Shown here piece after piece: positions 9,404 through 15,893 of a stretch of 16,369 nt of DNA. This DNA is from Gammaproteobacteria bacterium RBG_16_57_12 (GTDB lineage Bacteria; Pseudomonadota; Gammaproteobacteria; RBG-16-57-12): the NCBI GenBank assembly GCA_001801365.1, contig MGXL01000043.1, forward strand, positions 1 to 16,369. The letters are read 5' to 3'. A program made the position numbers and the translations under genes. The first letter of the stretch is position 1; each line of letters starts with the position of its first letter. The notes beneath the pieces were generated by a model. That model saw only the letters and a program-made list of their open reading frames with translations, was not told where the DNA came from and did not search any database.

Positions 9404-10483
9404 TTATACCACTTCTTTTACTACGCCATGTTCCACGTGAAACTTTTTTGTTTCAGCTCCTTCAACAACATCCTGTAACGTTTCGGAATGGATCGAGGTG
9501 ATAAAGGTCTGGGTATTGAAGTCAGATAATAATTCAAGAACACGCCTCTGATGCGCCTGATCCAGCTCCGAGGGCAGGTCGTCCACCAGTATCACACAAT
9601 TCCGGCCGGATCGCTGCTTCAATAAGGCCACCTGTGCCAGACGAAGTGCCATGATCACCGCCTTCTGCTGGCCACGGGACAATTCTTCCCGTGCATTTAC
9701 ACCTGCCATCCTGAAGACGAGATCGGCCCGATGTGGGCCATACATCGTTACCCCCTTTGACCTGTCACGTTCGAAAGCATCTTTTAATACCTCCTGATAG
9801 GACATCTGCTCTGACCATCCCTGCGCAAAGCAGCAGGTAACCTGCAACCCGGGTGACAGTTGCGCCACATATTCATTGAAGAGAGGGATTAGCAGATCTA
9901 TATATTGGTGTCGGTGGCGGGTAAGCTGTTCTGCCGTATCGACCAGATCCTTATCCCACGCGGCAATGGTCTCTTTGTGTTTTTTGTCCCGCAGTGCGGC
10001 GTTGCGTTGTTTGAGTAATTTTTGCATCTTCCGCCATAAGGAATAGTAGACCTGTTCCACGTGGAACACGCCCCAGTCGATTAACTGACGTCGGAAACGG
10101 GGGCCCAGCTCTAATATCCGGTGGCTCTCGGGTCCAAGGTATTGCACCGGCAAGAGAAATGCCAGCTCCGAGACGCCATTGACACGAGTGCCAGCAATCT
10201 TGACTGCCGTATGGCCCAGACCTCGTTCGATACCGATGGGCACATGTCGTTGCGGGGTAACCACTTCGCCGACTACCCGCAGAAACTCCGCATCGTGGTT
10301 AATGATGCTGCGCAGATGGCTGGTGCGAAAGGACTTGCCGGAAGCGAGTATCTGTATCGCCTCCAGCAGGCTGGTCTTTCCGCTGCCATTATCGCCAAAG
10401 ATGATATTGGCCAGAGGGCCCGGATTCAGCTTGGCTTGGCGGATGTTCCTGATATTATCGATCCGGAGCTTCGCCAGGCTCAT
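9404..10483 (-). CDS. recF: DNA replication and repair protein RecF
   Basis: This 359-residue SMC-like ATPase, with RecO and RecR, loads RecA at single-stranded gaps and helps restart forks. Walker A is GDNGSGKTS (30-38), the ABC signature is LSRGQQK (268-274), and Walker B with the following D-loop is VILVDDLPSELD (297-308). Length is normal for the family. The ATG at 10481-10483 starts the conserved MSLAKLRIDNIRN but has only a weak upstream GGAT. It follows dnaN by 56 bases and precedes gyrB by 30. Unusually, two parS-like sequences are embedded in the coding region, at 9429-9444 and 10053-10068, each encoding FHVE in the same reading frame: in GVFHVEQV near residue 141 and in KKFHVEHG close to the C terminus. 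Confidence 0.98.
   Translation of the reverse strand: MSLAKLRIDNIRNIRQAKLNPGPLANIIFGDNGSGKTSLLEAIQILASGKSFRTSHLRSIINHDAEFLRVVGEVVTPQRHVPIGIERGLGHTAVKIAGTRVNGVSELAFLLPVQYLGPESHRILELGPRFRRQLIDWGVFHVEQVYYSLWRKMQKLLKQRNAALRDKKHKETIAAWDKDLVDTAEQLTRHRHQYIDLLIPLFNEYVAQLSPGLQVTCCFAQGWSEQMSYQEVLKDAFERDRSKGVTMYGPHRADLVFRMAGVNAREELSRGQQKAVIMALRLAQVALLKQRSGRNCVILVDDLPSELDQAHQRRVLELLSDFNTQTFITSIHSETLQDVVEGAETKKFHVEHGVVKEVV
9429..9444. promoter_or_regulatory. parS-like ParB-binding site within the 3' end of recF (imperfect)
   Basis: TGTTCCACGTGAAACT matches the widely conserved parS palindrome (TGTTTCACGTGAAACA) at all but two of 16 bases. The CACGTG core and the right GAAAC arm are intact. It is 624 bp from the second site. 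Chromosomal parS sites cluster near oriC, as expected here. ParA and ParB genes are not in the window; in many relatives they lie a few kb beyond mnmE. Confidence 0.7.
10053..10068. promoter_or_regulatory. parS-like ParB-binding site within recF (perfect palindrome)
   Basis: TGTTCCACGTGGAACA is a perfect 16-bp palindrome of the parS family, differing from the classic consensus by one symmetric base pair in each arm, a form also seen in Pseudomonas-type parS. It lies about 1.6 kb from the dnaN-dnaA gap. A chance perfect 16-bp palindrome of this exact class beside the origin is unlikely. Confidence 0.8.
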
Positions 10484-10539
10484 ACTATATTGGGATCCAG
10501 AAGTGGCGCCGGTGACAAAAGCGTGCCTCTGCCTTGGGG

Positions 10540-11643
10540 TTAAATCCTCATCGGCATGATGACGTATTTGGTATTGTCATCACCAACCGGCTGCACCATA
10601 CAACTGCTGTTTGAATCCGACAGGTGTATTCTCGCCTGTTCATGGTCGATGGCTGTCAGGGCGTCCACCAGATAGGTCACATTGAATCCGATTTCCAGTG
10701 GCTTGCCTTTGTAGTCAACAGCAAATTCTTCTTCCGCCTCTTCCAGCTCCGGATTGTTCGCCATGATCTGCAGGGTAGCGGGTTTAAGATTCATGCGTAT
10801 TCCCCGGTATTTCTCGTTGGACAGAATAGAGGTTCTCACCAGGGCCTGCTTCATGATGTTTTTATCCACAGTTACCACCTTGTCTGTACCCTGAGGTAAG
10901 ACACGCTGATAATCTGGGAATTTACCGTCTATCAGCTTGGAGGTGAAAGTAACATCATTCAGATAGACACGAATGTGGTTGGTGCCTAATTTGATCTGCA
11001 CCAGATCTTCAGTGTCTCCCAGCAGGCGGGATAACTCGATAACACCCTTGCGAGGAAGTATAACTTGTTGTATTCCTTCAACTTTTAGTTCAGTATTGAC
11101 TTGTGCCAGCGCAAGCCGATGACCATCGGTGGCTACGGTACGCACCGTGTTACCCGTTAGTTCGATCATCATGCCGTTTAGGTAATAACGTACATCCTGT
11201 TGTGCCATGGCAAAACTGGTCTTGTCGATCAGATATTTAAGATTTCTCTGGGTAATGGCAAATTCATTCGGATTATGCACTGTTTCCATATTGGGAAACT
11301 CGGCAGCCGGCAAGGTTGTGATCGTAAACCGGCTCTTGCCTGAACGAATCACCGCCCGATCGCTCTCAATGGCGATATCCAGCATAGCCTCCTCGGGAAG
11401 GGCGCGACAGATATCGAGGAACTTGCGCGCCGGCAAGGTGGTTTCACCTGTTTCAATCGACTCCTGCAGAGGAAGATCGATGATGATTTCAACTTCCAGA
11501 TCTGTGCCCGTTATTGATAAATGCTTCGGTTTCACAACTAACAGGATATTGGATAAAATCGGCAGGGTCTGGCGTCGTTCCACCACCCCACTGACCAATT
11601 GCAAAGGTTTAAGAAGGGATTCACGCTGTATTGAAAACCTCAT
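10540..11643 (-). CDS. dnaN: DNA polymerase III beta subunit (sliding clamp)
   Basis: This 367-residue protein forms the dimeric ring that tethers DNA polymerase III to DNA and serves as the platform for Hda, MutS and translesion polymerases. The N-terminal MRFSIQRESLLKPLQLVSGVVERR, the central DKTSFAMAQQDVRYYLNG linker, and the C-terminal end in YVIMPMRI are family hallmarks. The terminal MPMR segment lines the client-binding pocket. Length equals that of E. coli DnaN (366). The ATG has AGGA about 9 bases upstream. The gene lies 231 bases downstream of dnaA, with the candidate origin between. A perfect DnaA box occurs inside the coding sequence at 10862-10870. recF follows after 56 bases. 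Confidence 0.99.
   Translation of the reverse strand: MRFSIQRESLLKPLQLVSGVVERRQTLPILSNILLVVKPKHLSITGTDLEVEIIIDLPLQESIETGETTLPARKFLDICRALPEEAMLDIAIESDRAVIRSGKSRFTITTLPAAEFPNMETVHNPNEFAITQRNLKYLIDKTSFAMAQQDVRYYLNGMMIELTGNTVRTVATDGHRLALAQVNTELKVEGIQQVILPRKGVIELSRLLGDTEDLVQIKLGTNHIRVYLNDVTFTSKLIDGKFPDYQRVLPQGTDKVVTVDKNIMKQALVRTSILSNEKYRGIRMNLKPATLQIMANNPELEEAEEEFAVDYKGKPLEIGFNVTYLVDALTAIDHEQARIHLSDSNSSCMVQPVGDDNTKYVIMPMRI
10862..10870 (+). promoter_or_regulatory. Perfect DnaA box inside dnaN
   Basis: TTATCCACA, the high-affinity DnaA box, occurs within the dnaN reading frame about 850 bases from the candidate origin. It may titrate DnaA or be chance. Confidence 0.45.
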
Positions 11644-11657
11644 CTTTCTGGTTCCTG

Positions 11658-11706
11658 TAATAATTAATTAAATAAAAATATAGATTATTAATATTGTTTA
11701 TTATTA
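11658..11706. other. AT-rich DNA unwinding element candidate
   Basis: In these 49 bases only two are not A or T (G at 11683 and 11696). It abuts the GC-richer spacer next to the DnaA box at 11721-11729, the layout expected for the region that DnaA melts first. Confidence 0.65.
11698..11706 (-). promoter_or_regulatory. DnaA-trio-like element
   Basis: Reading the minus strand from the DnaA box at 11729-11721, a 14-base GC-richer spacer (11720-11707) is followed by TAA-TAA-TAA (11706-11698) and then AT-rich DNA. The order box, GC-rich spacer, 5'-TA(A/G)-3' triplets is the described basal unwinding arrangement on which DnaA assembles on single strand. The assignment here is by pattern only. Confidence 0.5.
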
Positions 11707-11720
11707 GCCAAGGCCATGCC

Positions 11721-11729
11721 TGTGGATAA
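11721..11729 (-). promoter_or_regulatory. DnaA box (perfect)
   Basis: The plus strand reads TGTGGATAA, i.e. TTATCCACA on the minus strand. It is the box nearest the AT-rich tract, oriented so that the trio-like repeat follows it. Confidence 0.8.
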
Positions 11730-11730
11730 G

Positions 11731-11751
11731 GTAAATAGATTGTTTATTTAC
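11731..11751. repeat. 7-bp inverted repeat in the candidate origin
   Basis: GTAAATA (11731-11737) and TATTTAC (11745-11751) form a perfect inverted repeat around GATTGTT, one base beyond the DnaA box at 11721-11729. It could be a dimeric protein-binding site or an extrudable hairpin; no known binding protein is recognised. Confidence 0.45.
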
Positions 11752-11808
11752 AGCATGTTGCAAAATAATTACCATTATCGGAATTATGTTATCACCCCTA
11801 GGATAGCT

Positions 11809-11817
11809 TGTGCATAA
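11809..11817 (-). promoter_or_regulatory. DnaA box (TTATGCACA)
   Basis: The plus strand reads TGTGCATAA, matching the TTATNCACA consensus. The box is nested in a small palindrome, AGCTT (11805-11809) and AAGCT (11816-11820). Confidence 0.7.
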
Positions 11818-11854
11818 GCTGTGCGGTGAAACCATGCCAGCAGCTGTTTATAAG

Positions 11855-11863
11855 TTATCCACA
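11855..11863 (+). promoter_or_regulatory. DnaA box (perfect) just after the dnaA stop codon
   Basis: TTATCCACA on the plus strand. One base to its left, TGTTTATAA (11845-11853) is a one-mismatch box in the opposite orientation, so the two form a head-to-head pair. Confidence 0.8.
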
Positions 11864-11874
11864 GGAAACCAACA

Positions 11875-13212
11875 TCATGTGGTCAATATTCTTAACAGGT
11901 TGTGGATATCCTCTTCCATGCGCACATCACTTACGCGCAGCTCGTTCACCTTACGGCAACCGTGCAGTATGGTGGTATGATCCCGGCCACCAAAGGCCTC
12001 GCCGATCTCTGGCAGACTGTGGCTGGTCAGCTCCTTGGAAAAATACATGGCAATCTGCCGAGGCCTGGCCACCGAACGGCTGCGCTTCTTCGAATGTAAA
12101 TCCGATACACGAATCTTATAATATTCCGCAACCGTTTTTTGAATATTTTCGATGGTGACCTGCTTATCCTGCAGGGCGATCAGATCCTTCAAGGCCTCCT
12201 TGGCGAAGGCAAGGGTGATCGGCGTTCCTGTGAACTGCGAGTTGGCCACCACACGACGCAAGGCGCCCTCCAGCTCGCGCACATTGGAGCGTATGCGCTT
12301 GGCAATAAAGAAGGCAACATCTTGCGGCAGGCTGACCTGGAGGTGAACGGCCTTTTGCATCAGGATCGCCACTCGAGTCTCCAGCTCGGGAGGTTCAATA
12401 GCCACTGTCAGGCCCCAGCCAAAGCGAGATTTCAGGCGCTCTTCCAGTCCCTTGACTTCCTTGGGATATCGGTCACAAGTCATGATGACCTGTTGCTGGC
12501 CATCCAGCAAGGCGTTAAAGGTGTGGAAAAACTCCTCCTGGGATTGCTCCTTGCCGGCGAAAAACTGGATATCGTCGATGAGTAGCGCATCCACGGAACG
12601 GTATAGGCGCTTGAAATCATCCATGGTTCTATGCTGCAGGGCCTTTACCATGTCCTGGACAAAGCGTTCCGAATGCAGATAGATAACCCGCGCATCGGGC
12701 TTGTTCTTTAGGATCAGGTTACCCACGGCATGCATCAGGTGGGTTTTACCCAAGCCGACTCCGCCATAAATAAACAGCGGATTATACGCCCGCCCCGGGT
12801 TCTCGCCTACCTGCTGCGAGGCGGCGTGAGCCAATTGATTCGATTTGCCCTGTACAAAGCTGGCAAAGGTAAAATCCGGATTCAGGTTTCCGCGGAAAGG
12901 AAGTTGGTTGTCACGGTGCAGTAATCGGCCCCGTTTTTCATTATCCGCCTGTTTGGTGCGTTTTCGCGTGCTTTCACCTATTTTAAGTTGTATATCAGGT
13001 AAATTGCCGTTATTGATCTCGAAGATCAGCTCGCCGATCCGGTCCATGAATCGTTCCTTGACCCGATCGAGCACGAACTGATTGGGAGCCAGCAGCAGGA
13101 GATTCCCATCACGTTCCTCCACATGGAGTGGCCGTATCCAGGTATTGAATTGCTGGGCAGTCAATTCACCTTCAAGGCGATCCTGGCATTTTTTCCAAAG
13201 GGCGGCTACCAC
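11875..13212 (-). CDS. dnaA: Chromosomal replication initiator protein DnaA
   Basis: This 445-residue AAA+ initiator binds DnaA boxes, melts oriC and loads the DnaB helicase. Domain I covers about residues 1-80 ([21 protein letters not shown], the DnaB/DiaA contact face). Domain II is a short charged linker of about 80-110. The AAA+ domain III carries Walker A GGVGLGKT (150-157), Walker B LLIDDIQF (210-217) and the sensor II region [11 protein letters not shown] (310-320). Domain IV, the DNA-binding part, has the signature [15 protein letters not shown] (408-422, usually VLHACRK). The start is GTG at 13210-13212 with AGGA 9 bases upstream. A DnaA box at 13280-13288 in its upstream region suggests autoregulation. 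Its linker is shorter than that of E. coli DnaA (467 residues), accounting for the shorter length. Confidence 0.99.
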   Translation of the reverse strand: MVAALWKKCQDRLEGELTAQQFNTWIRPLHVEERDGNLLLLAPNQFVLDRVKERFMDRIGELIFEINNGNLPDIQLKIGESTRKRTKQADNEKRGRLLHRDNQLPFRGNLNPDFTFASFVQGKSNQLAHAASQQVGENPGRAYNPLFIYGGVGLGKTHLMHAVGNLILKNKPDARVIYLHSERFVQDMVKALQHRTMDDFKRLYRSVDALLIDDIQFFAGKEQSQEEFFHTFNALLDGQQQVIMTCDRYPKEVKGLEERLKSRFGWGLTVAIEPPELETRVAILMQKAVHLQVSLPQDVAFFIAKRIRSNVRELEGALRRVVANSQFTGTPITLAFAKEALKDLIALQDKQVTIENIQKTVAEYYKIRVSDLHSKKRSRSVARPRQIAMYFSKELTSHSLPEIGEAFGGRDHTTILHGCRKVNELRVSDVRMEEDIHNLLRILTT

Positions 13213-13279
13213 GATTAGTGATCCTGCGAGCTAGGGGGTCATAAAGCGAAGAATTGCAGTCTATACCCTCCGCTAAAAG

Positions 13280-13288
13280 TTATCCACA
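13280..13288 (+). promoter_or_regulatory. DnaA box (perfect) upstream of dnaA
   Basis: TTATCCACA lies 68 bases upstream of the dnaA GTG, in the 178-base dnaA-rpmH divergent gap. Its position suits DnaA autorepression or a second origin element. I saw no further consensus box in this gap. Confidence 0.75.
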
Positions 13289-13320
13289 CCCTTTTTCACC
13301 GCGTTCGAAAGTGCTTTTGC

Positions 13321-13350
13321 TTGACAGCAGCGGCTGGTTGCCAGTATCTT
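13321..13350 (+). promoter_or_regulatory. Sigma-70 promoter for rpmH
   Basis: A consensus -35 TTGACA (13321-13326) is followed after 18 bases by TATCTT (13345-13350), matching four of six -10 bases. It would start the rpmH transcript about 35 bases before its ATG. Confidence 0.6.
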
Positions 13351-13390
13351 TAGCCGTTTTTCCTGGCTGATAACAGGGCGGAACAAGGAT

Positions 13391-13525
13391 ATGAAGAGAA
13401 CATTTCAACCCAGTAACCTGAAACGCAAGCGCACACACGGTTTTCGTGCCCGCATGGCAACCAAGAATGGCCGCAGGGTCATCAGTGCCCGGCGTGCCAA
13501 GGGCCGTGCCCGTCTGGCGGTATAG
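13391..13525 (+). CDS. rpmH: Large ribosomal subunit protein bL34
   Basis: This 44-residue, very basic protein starts [20 protein letters not shown], continues with [20 protein letters not shown] and ends RARLAV. It is the canonical bL34 sequence and length. bL34 binds 23S rRNA in the large ribosomal subunit. The ATG has AAGGA closely upstream and a good promoter. It heads the rightward rpmH-rnpA-yidD-yidC-mnmE series that is conserved beside dnaA in most bacteria. It is followed by an unusually long 114-base gap before the first plausible rnpA start. Confidence 0.99.
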   Translation: MKRTFQPSNLKRKRTHGFRARMATKNGRRVISARRAKGRARLAV

Positions 13526-13639
13526 AATTTATCAAGCCTGTGGTCTGACGGCTTTCCCGGTGTGGCGTTGGACACTGGCATTTCGCTTACCACGGGCAGA
13601 AGGCAGTAGCCGCCCTCGGTACCGGCAAGATGCTCTGCA

Positions 13640-14035
13640 TTGATTACATTGTCGAAACCTCGCACCGTGGCTACATTCACCAAGGGTTTTGCACGCCAGG
13701 CCAGGCTTCTCACCAGTGCGGAATTCAATGAGGTGTTCAATGCCGCCGAGGGGCGATCGGCCGATGAGCGTTTTGCTGTACTGGCCAGGCGCAACCAGTA
13801 TGAGAAGGCCCGCCTTGGGTTGGCGATTTCAAAAAAACGCCTGAGACGTGCCGTGGACCGCAATCGGGTCAAACGTCTGGTGCGGGAAAGTTTTCGGGAA
13901 CATCAGGATCGGCTGGCCGGTCTGGACATTGTGGTCATCAATCGTGACGGGCTGGAAAACAGGTCAAACAGCGAGCTGATGCTGTCACTGGCAGGCCATT
14001 GGGACAATCTGGTGAAGCGATGCAAACAGTCCTGA
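13640..14035 (+). CDS. rnpA: Ribonuclease P protein component
   Basis: RnpA is the basic protein cofactor of RNase P, helping the catalytic RNA (rnpB, not in this window) to bind precursor tRNA 5' leaders. The body is typical: [16 protein letters not shown] near the N terminus, then [29 protein letters not shown], which carries the conserved RNR signature, and [11 protein letters not shown]. The start is uncertain. The frame is open from 13610 and contains no ATG. TTG at 13640 (used here, 131 residues), TTG at 13649 and GTG at 13667 are all possible. GTG at 13667 gives an N terminus of a length closest to other family members, and none has a strong ribosome site. The end overlaps yidD by 16 bases. 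Confidence 0.96.
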   Translation: MITLSKPRTVATFTKGFARQARLLTSAEFNEVFNAAEGRSADERFAVLARRNQYEKARLGLAISKKRLRRAVDRNRVKRLVRESFREHQDRLAGLDIVVINRDGLENRSNSELMLSLAGHWDNLVKRCKQS

Positions 14036-14247
14036 CCTACCTGATCAAGGCCTATCGCCTGTTACTCAGTCCGTTTTTAGGTAATAATTGCCGCTTTTAT
14101 CCCAGTTGTTCCTGTTACGCAGAAGAAGCGATCCGCCACCATGGCGCCATCAGGGGCAGTTGGCTGGCAGTAAACAGGCTATGTCGTTGTCATCCCTTCC
14201 ATGAGGGGGGGCTTGATCCGGTTCCAGAACCCAATAAGAAAGACTGA
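14020..14247 (+). CDS. yidD: Membrane protein insertion efficiency factor YidD
   Basis: This 75-residue member of the YidD family assists YidC-dependent insertion of inner-membrane proteins. The hallmark region is present: [20 protein letters not shown], with CRFxPSCSxY, then [29 protein letters not shown]. The conserved cysteines are intact. An amphipathic N-terminal helix ([12 protein letters not shown]) fits peripheral membrane binding. I chose the ATG at 14020, preceded by GTGAAG, over an in-frame TTG at 13999 that would extend it seven residues into rnpA. It overlaps rnpA by 16 bases and is followed by yidC after only 2 bases, so the three are probably translationally coupled. Confidence 0.97.
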   Translation: MQTVLTYLIKAYRLLLSPFLGNNCRFYPSCSCYAEEAIRHHGAIRGSWLAVNRLCRCHPFHEGGLDPVPEPNKKD

Positions 14248-14249
14248 CG

Positions 14250-15893
14250 ATGGAAACCCAAAGAACCTTTTTATTCATTATTCTGGCATTGACAGCCATG
14301 TGGCTGTGGCTGACATGGACAGAGCACAACAGCCCGGCGCCCCAGAGTGTGCAGCCAGCCCAGACCCAGCCGGGGGATTCCACAAAAGCGGAGGTTCCGG
14401 AACTGCCGCCCAGCCTGGATCAGCCCGGCATGGTACCGCAAGGTGTGGAACAGGTGGAAGCGGCTACGCAAAAGATTCGTGTGGTCACCGACCTGCTGGA
14501 TGTGGAAATCGATGCTGCCGGCGGCGATATCCGCCAGGTCAGGCTGCAGGCCTATCCGGTTACGCTCGAAAAGCCCGATGACAAATTCGTTTTGCTCAAC
14601 GATACCCCGCAGCAATTTTTTGTGGCGCAAAGCGGCCTGATCAGCCGCAAGGGTGATGCGCCGGATCACCACGCCATCTACACAGCGGAAAGCAACAGCT
14701 ATGAACTGGGCGCGAATCAGAATGAGCTGAAGGTGCCTCTGACCTGGGTCAGCCCCGAGGGCATCAAGGCCACCAAGACCCTGACCTTCCTGCGCAACAG
14801 CTATGTGGTGGCGGTGGATTATAAAATTGAAAATCCCACCACCAGCGACTGGCCGGTGGCCATGTACCGGCAGCTGCAACGCGGCACCTATGCCAGCCCC
14901 ACCGAAAGTAAAATGCTCTATACCTATACGGGCGGCGTCATTTCCAGCAAGCAGAACGTCTATGAGAAAGTGGCGTTTGATAAGATGGCAGAGTGGAAGC
15001 CGGCAGAAAGCTATTACCAGGGCGGCTGGGCTGCGATGTTGCAACACTATTTTATTGCTGCCTGGCTGGCGGGGAACGAGGAGTCCAATCGCTTCTACAC
15101 CCTTGTGGGGAATCAGGAGCGTTATGTCATCGGCATGACCACGCCCGAACAGACCGTCGCCGCGAAGGGTACCCTGGAACTGGGCAGCCGCCTGTTTATC
15201 GGACCCAAGAACCAGAGCCTTATGGAAGCGGCCGCGCCCAATCTGCGCCTGACCGTGGACTATGGCATCTTCACCATCATCTCCCAGCCGCTGTTCTGGC
15301 TGATGACCAAGATACAGGCTCTGATCGGCAACTGGGGCTGGACCATCCTGATCCTGACCCTGCTGATCAAACTGCTGTTTTTCAAGCTGTCGGAAACGCA
15401 GTACCGCTCCATGGCCAACATGCGCCGTCTGCAACCGAAGATGGCGGAATTGAAGAATCGCTACGGCGATGATCGTCAACGCATGGGCCAGGCGATCATG
15501 GAGCTGTACAAGACCGAGAAGGTCAATCCGCTGGCGGGCTGCCTGCCGATACTGGTGCAGATCCCGGTGTTCATTTCGCTGTACTGGGTATTGATCGAAA
15601 GCGTCGAGCTGCGCCACTCCGGTTTTATTCTGTGGATACGTGATCTGAGCACCCAGGACCCCTATTATGTATTACCGGTTTTGATGGGGATCAGCATGTT
15701 TATCATGCAGAAGCTCAGCCCGGCGGCGCCTGATCCCATGCAACAGAAGATCATGATGTCACTGCCGTTTGTCTTCACCGTATTCTTTGCCTTCTTCCCC
15801 TCGGGACTGGTACTGTACTGGCTGGCCAATAATGTCCTGTCCATTGTTCAGCAATGGTACATCATCAGAAAAACCGAACAGACAGCGAAGTAA
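14250..15893 (+). CDS. yidC: Membrane protein insertase YidC
   Basis: This 547-residue YidC/Oxa1/Alb3 insertase inserts and folds inner-membrane proteins, alone or with SecYEG. An N-terminal membrane segment (about 6-22) is followed by a linker rich in Pro and Gln. The large periplasmic P1 domain of Gram-negative YidC spans about 60-340. The insertase core of five membrane segments runs from about 340 to the C terminus. The core shows the cytosolic hairpin [18 protein letters not shown] containing the conserved groove arginine, then [46 protein letters not shown] and [13 protein letters not shown]. Length matches E. coli YidC (548). The ATG follows the yidD stop by 2 bases. Its 3' end overlaps the probable mnmE start. 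Confidence 0.99.
   Translation: METQRTFLFIILALTAMWLWLTWTEHNSPAPQSVQPAQTQPGDSTKAEVPELPPSLDQPGMVPQGVEQVEAATQKIRVVTDLLDVEIDAAGGDIRQVRLQAYPVTLEKPDDKFVLLNDTPQQFFVAQSGLISRKGDAPDHHAIYTAESNSYELGANQNELKVPLTWVSPEGIKATKTLTFLRNSYVVAVDYKIENPTTSDWPVAMYRQLQRGTYASPTESKMLYTYTGGVISSKQNVYEKVAFDKMAEWKPAESYYQGGWAAMLQHYFIAAWLAGNEESNRFYTLVGNQERYVIGMTTPEQTVAAKGTLELGSRLFIGPKNQSLMEAAAPNLRLTVDYGIFTIISQPLFWLMTKIQALIGNWGWTILILTLLIKLLFFKLSETQYRSMANMRRLQPKMAELKNRYGDDRQRMGQAIMELYKTEKVNPLAGCLPILVQIPVFISLYWVLIESVELRHSGFILWIRDLSTQDPYYVLPVLMGISMFIMQKLSPAAPDPMQQKIMMSLPFVFTVFFAFFPSGLVLYWLANNVLSIVQQWYIIRKTEQTAK

Larger units (their letters stand above)
11644..11874. other. oriC: Candidate chromosomal replication origin (oriC) between dnaN and dnaA
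   Basis: This 231-base non-coding gap contains three consensus DnaA boxes (11721-11729, 11809-11817, 11855-11863), one one-mismatch box head-to-head with the last (11845-11853), a very AT-rich tract at the dnaN end, and a 7-bp inverted repeat. No GATC occurs in it, so E. coli-style Dam/SeqA sequestration would not act here. In Pseudomonas the functional origin is in the rpmH-dnaA gap instead. Here that gap has only one box, so the dnaN-dnaA gap is the better candidate by motif content. The gap must also hold any promoter of dnaN separate from that of dnaA. Confidence 0.7.

Noticed and set aside
10484..10539. TATAGT immediately before the recF ATG as a separate recF promoter
   Set aside because: It abuts the start codon and would require a leaderless transcript. 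The TTGTCA upstream is 23 bases away, too far for a sigma-70 promoter.
13526..13639. Frameshifted or decayed N-terminal part of rnpA in the gap
   Set aside because: I translated the gap in all forward frames and saw no second RnpA-like N terminus; the frame of rnpA is stopped at 13607-13609. The ATG at 13630 is out of frame and gives only 33 codons.
13446..13643. Possible small gene spanning rpmH and the rpmH-rnpA gap
   Set aside because: It starts inside rpmH in another frame and ends at the rnpA start. The product shows no family features and there is no ribosome site. The gap is more likely untranslated.
14271..15617. Long open frame of 448 codons on the minus strand opposite yidC
   Set aside because: It is antisense to an unmistakable yidC, has biased composition rich in His, Gln and Arg, no recognisable domains, and no ribosome site. 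It is a shadow of codon usage on the coding strand.
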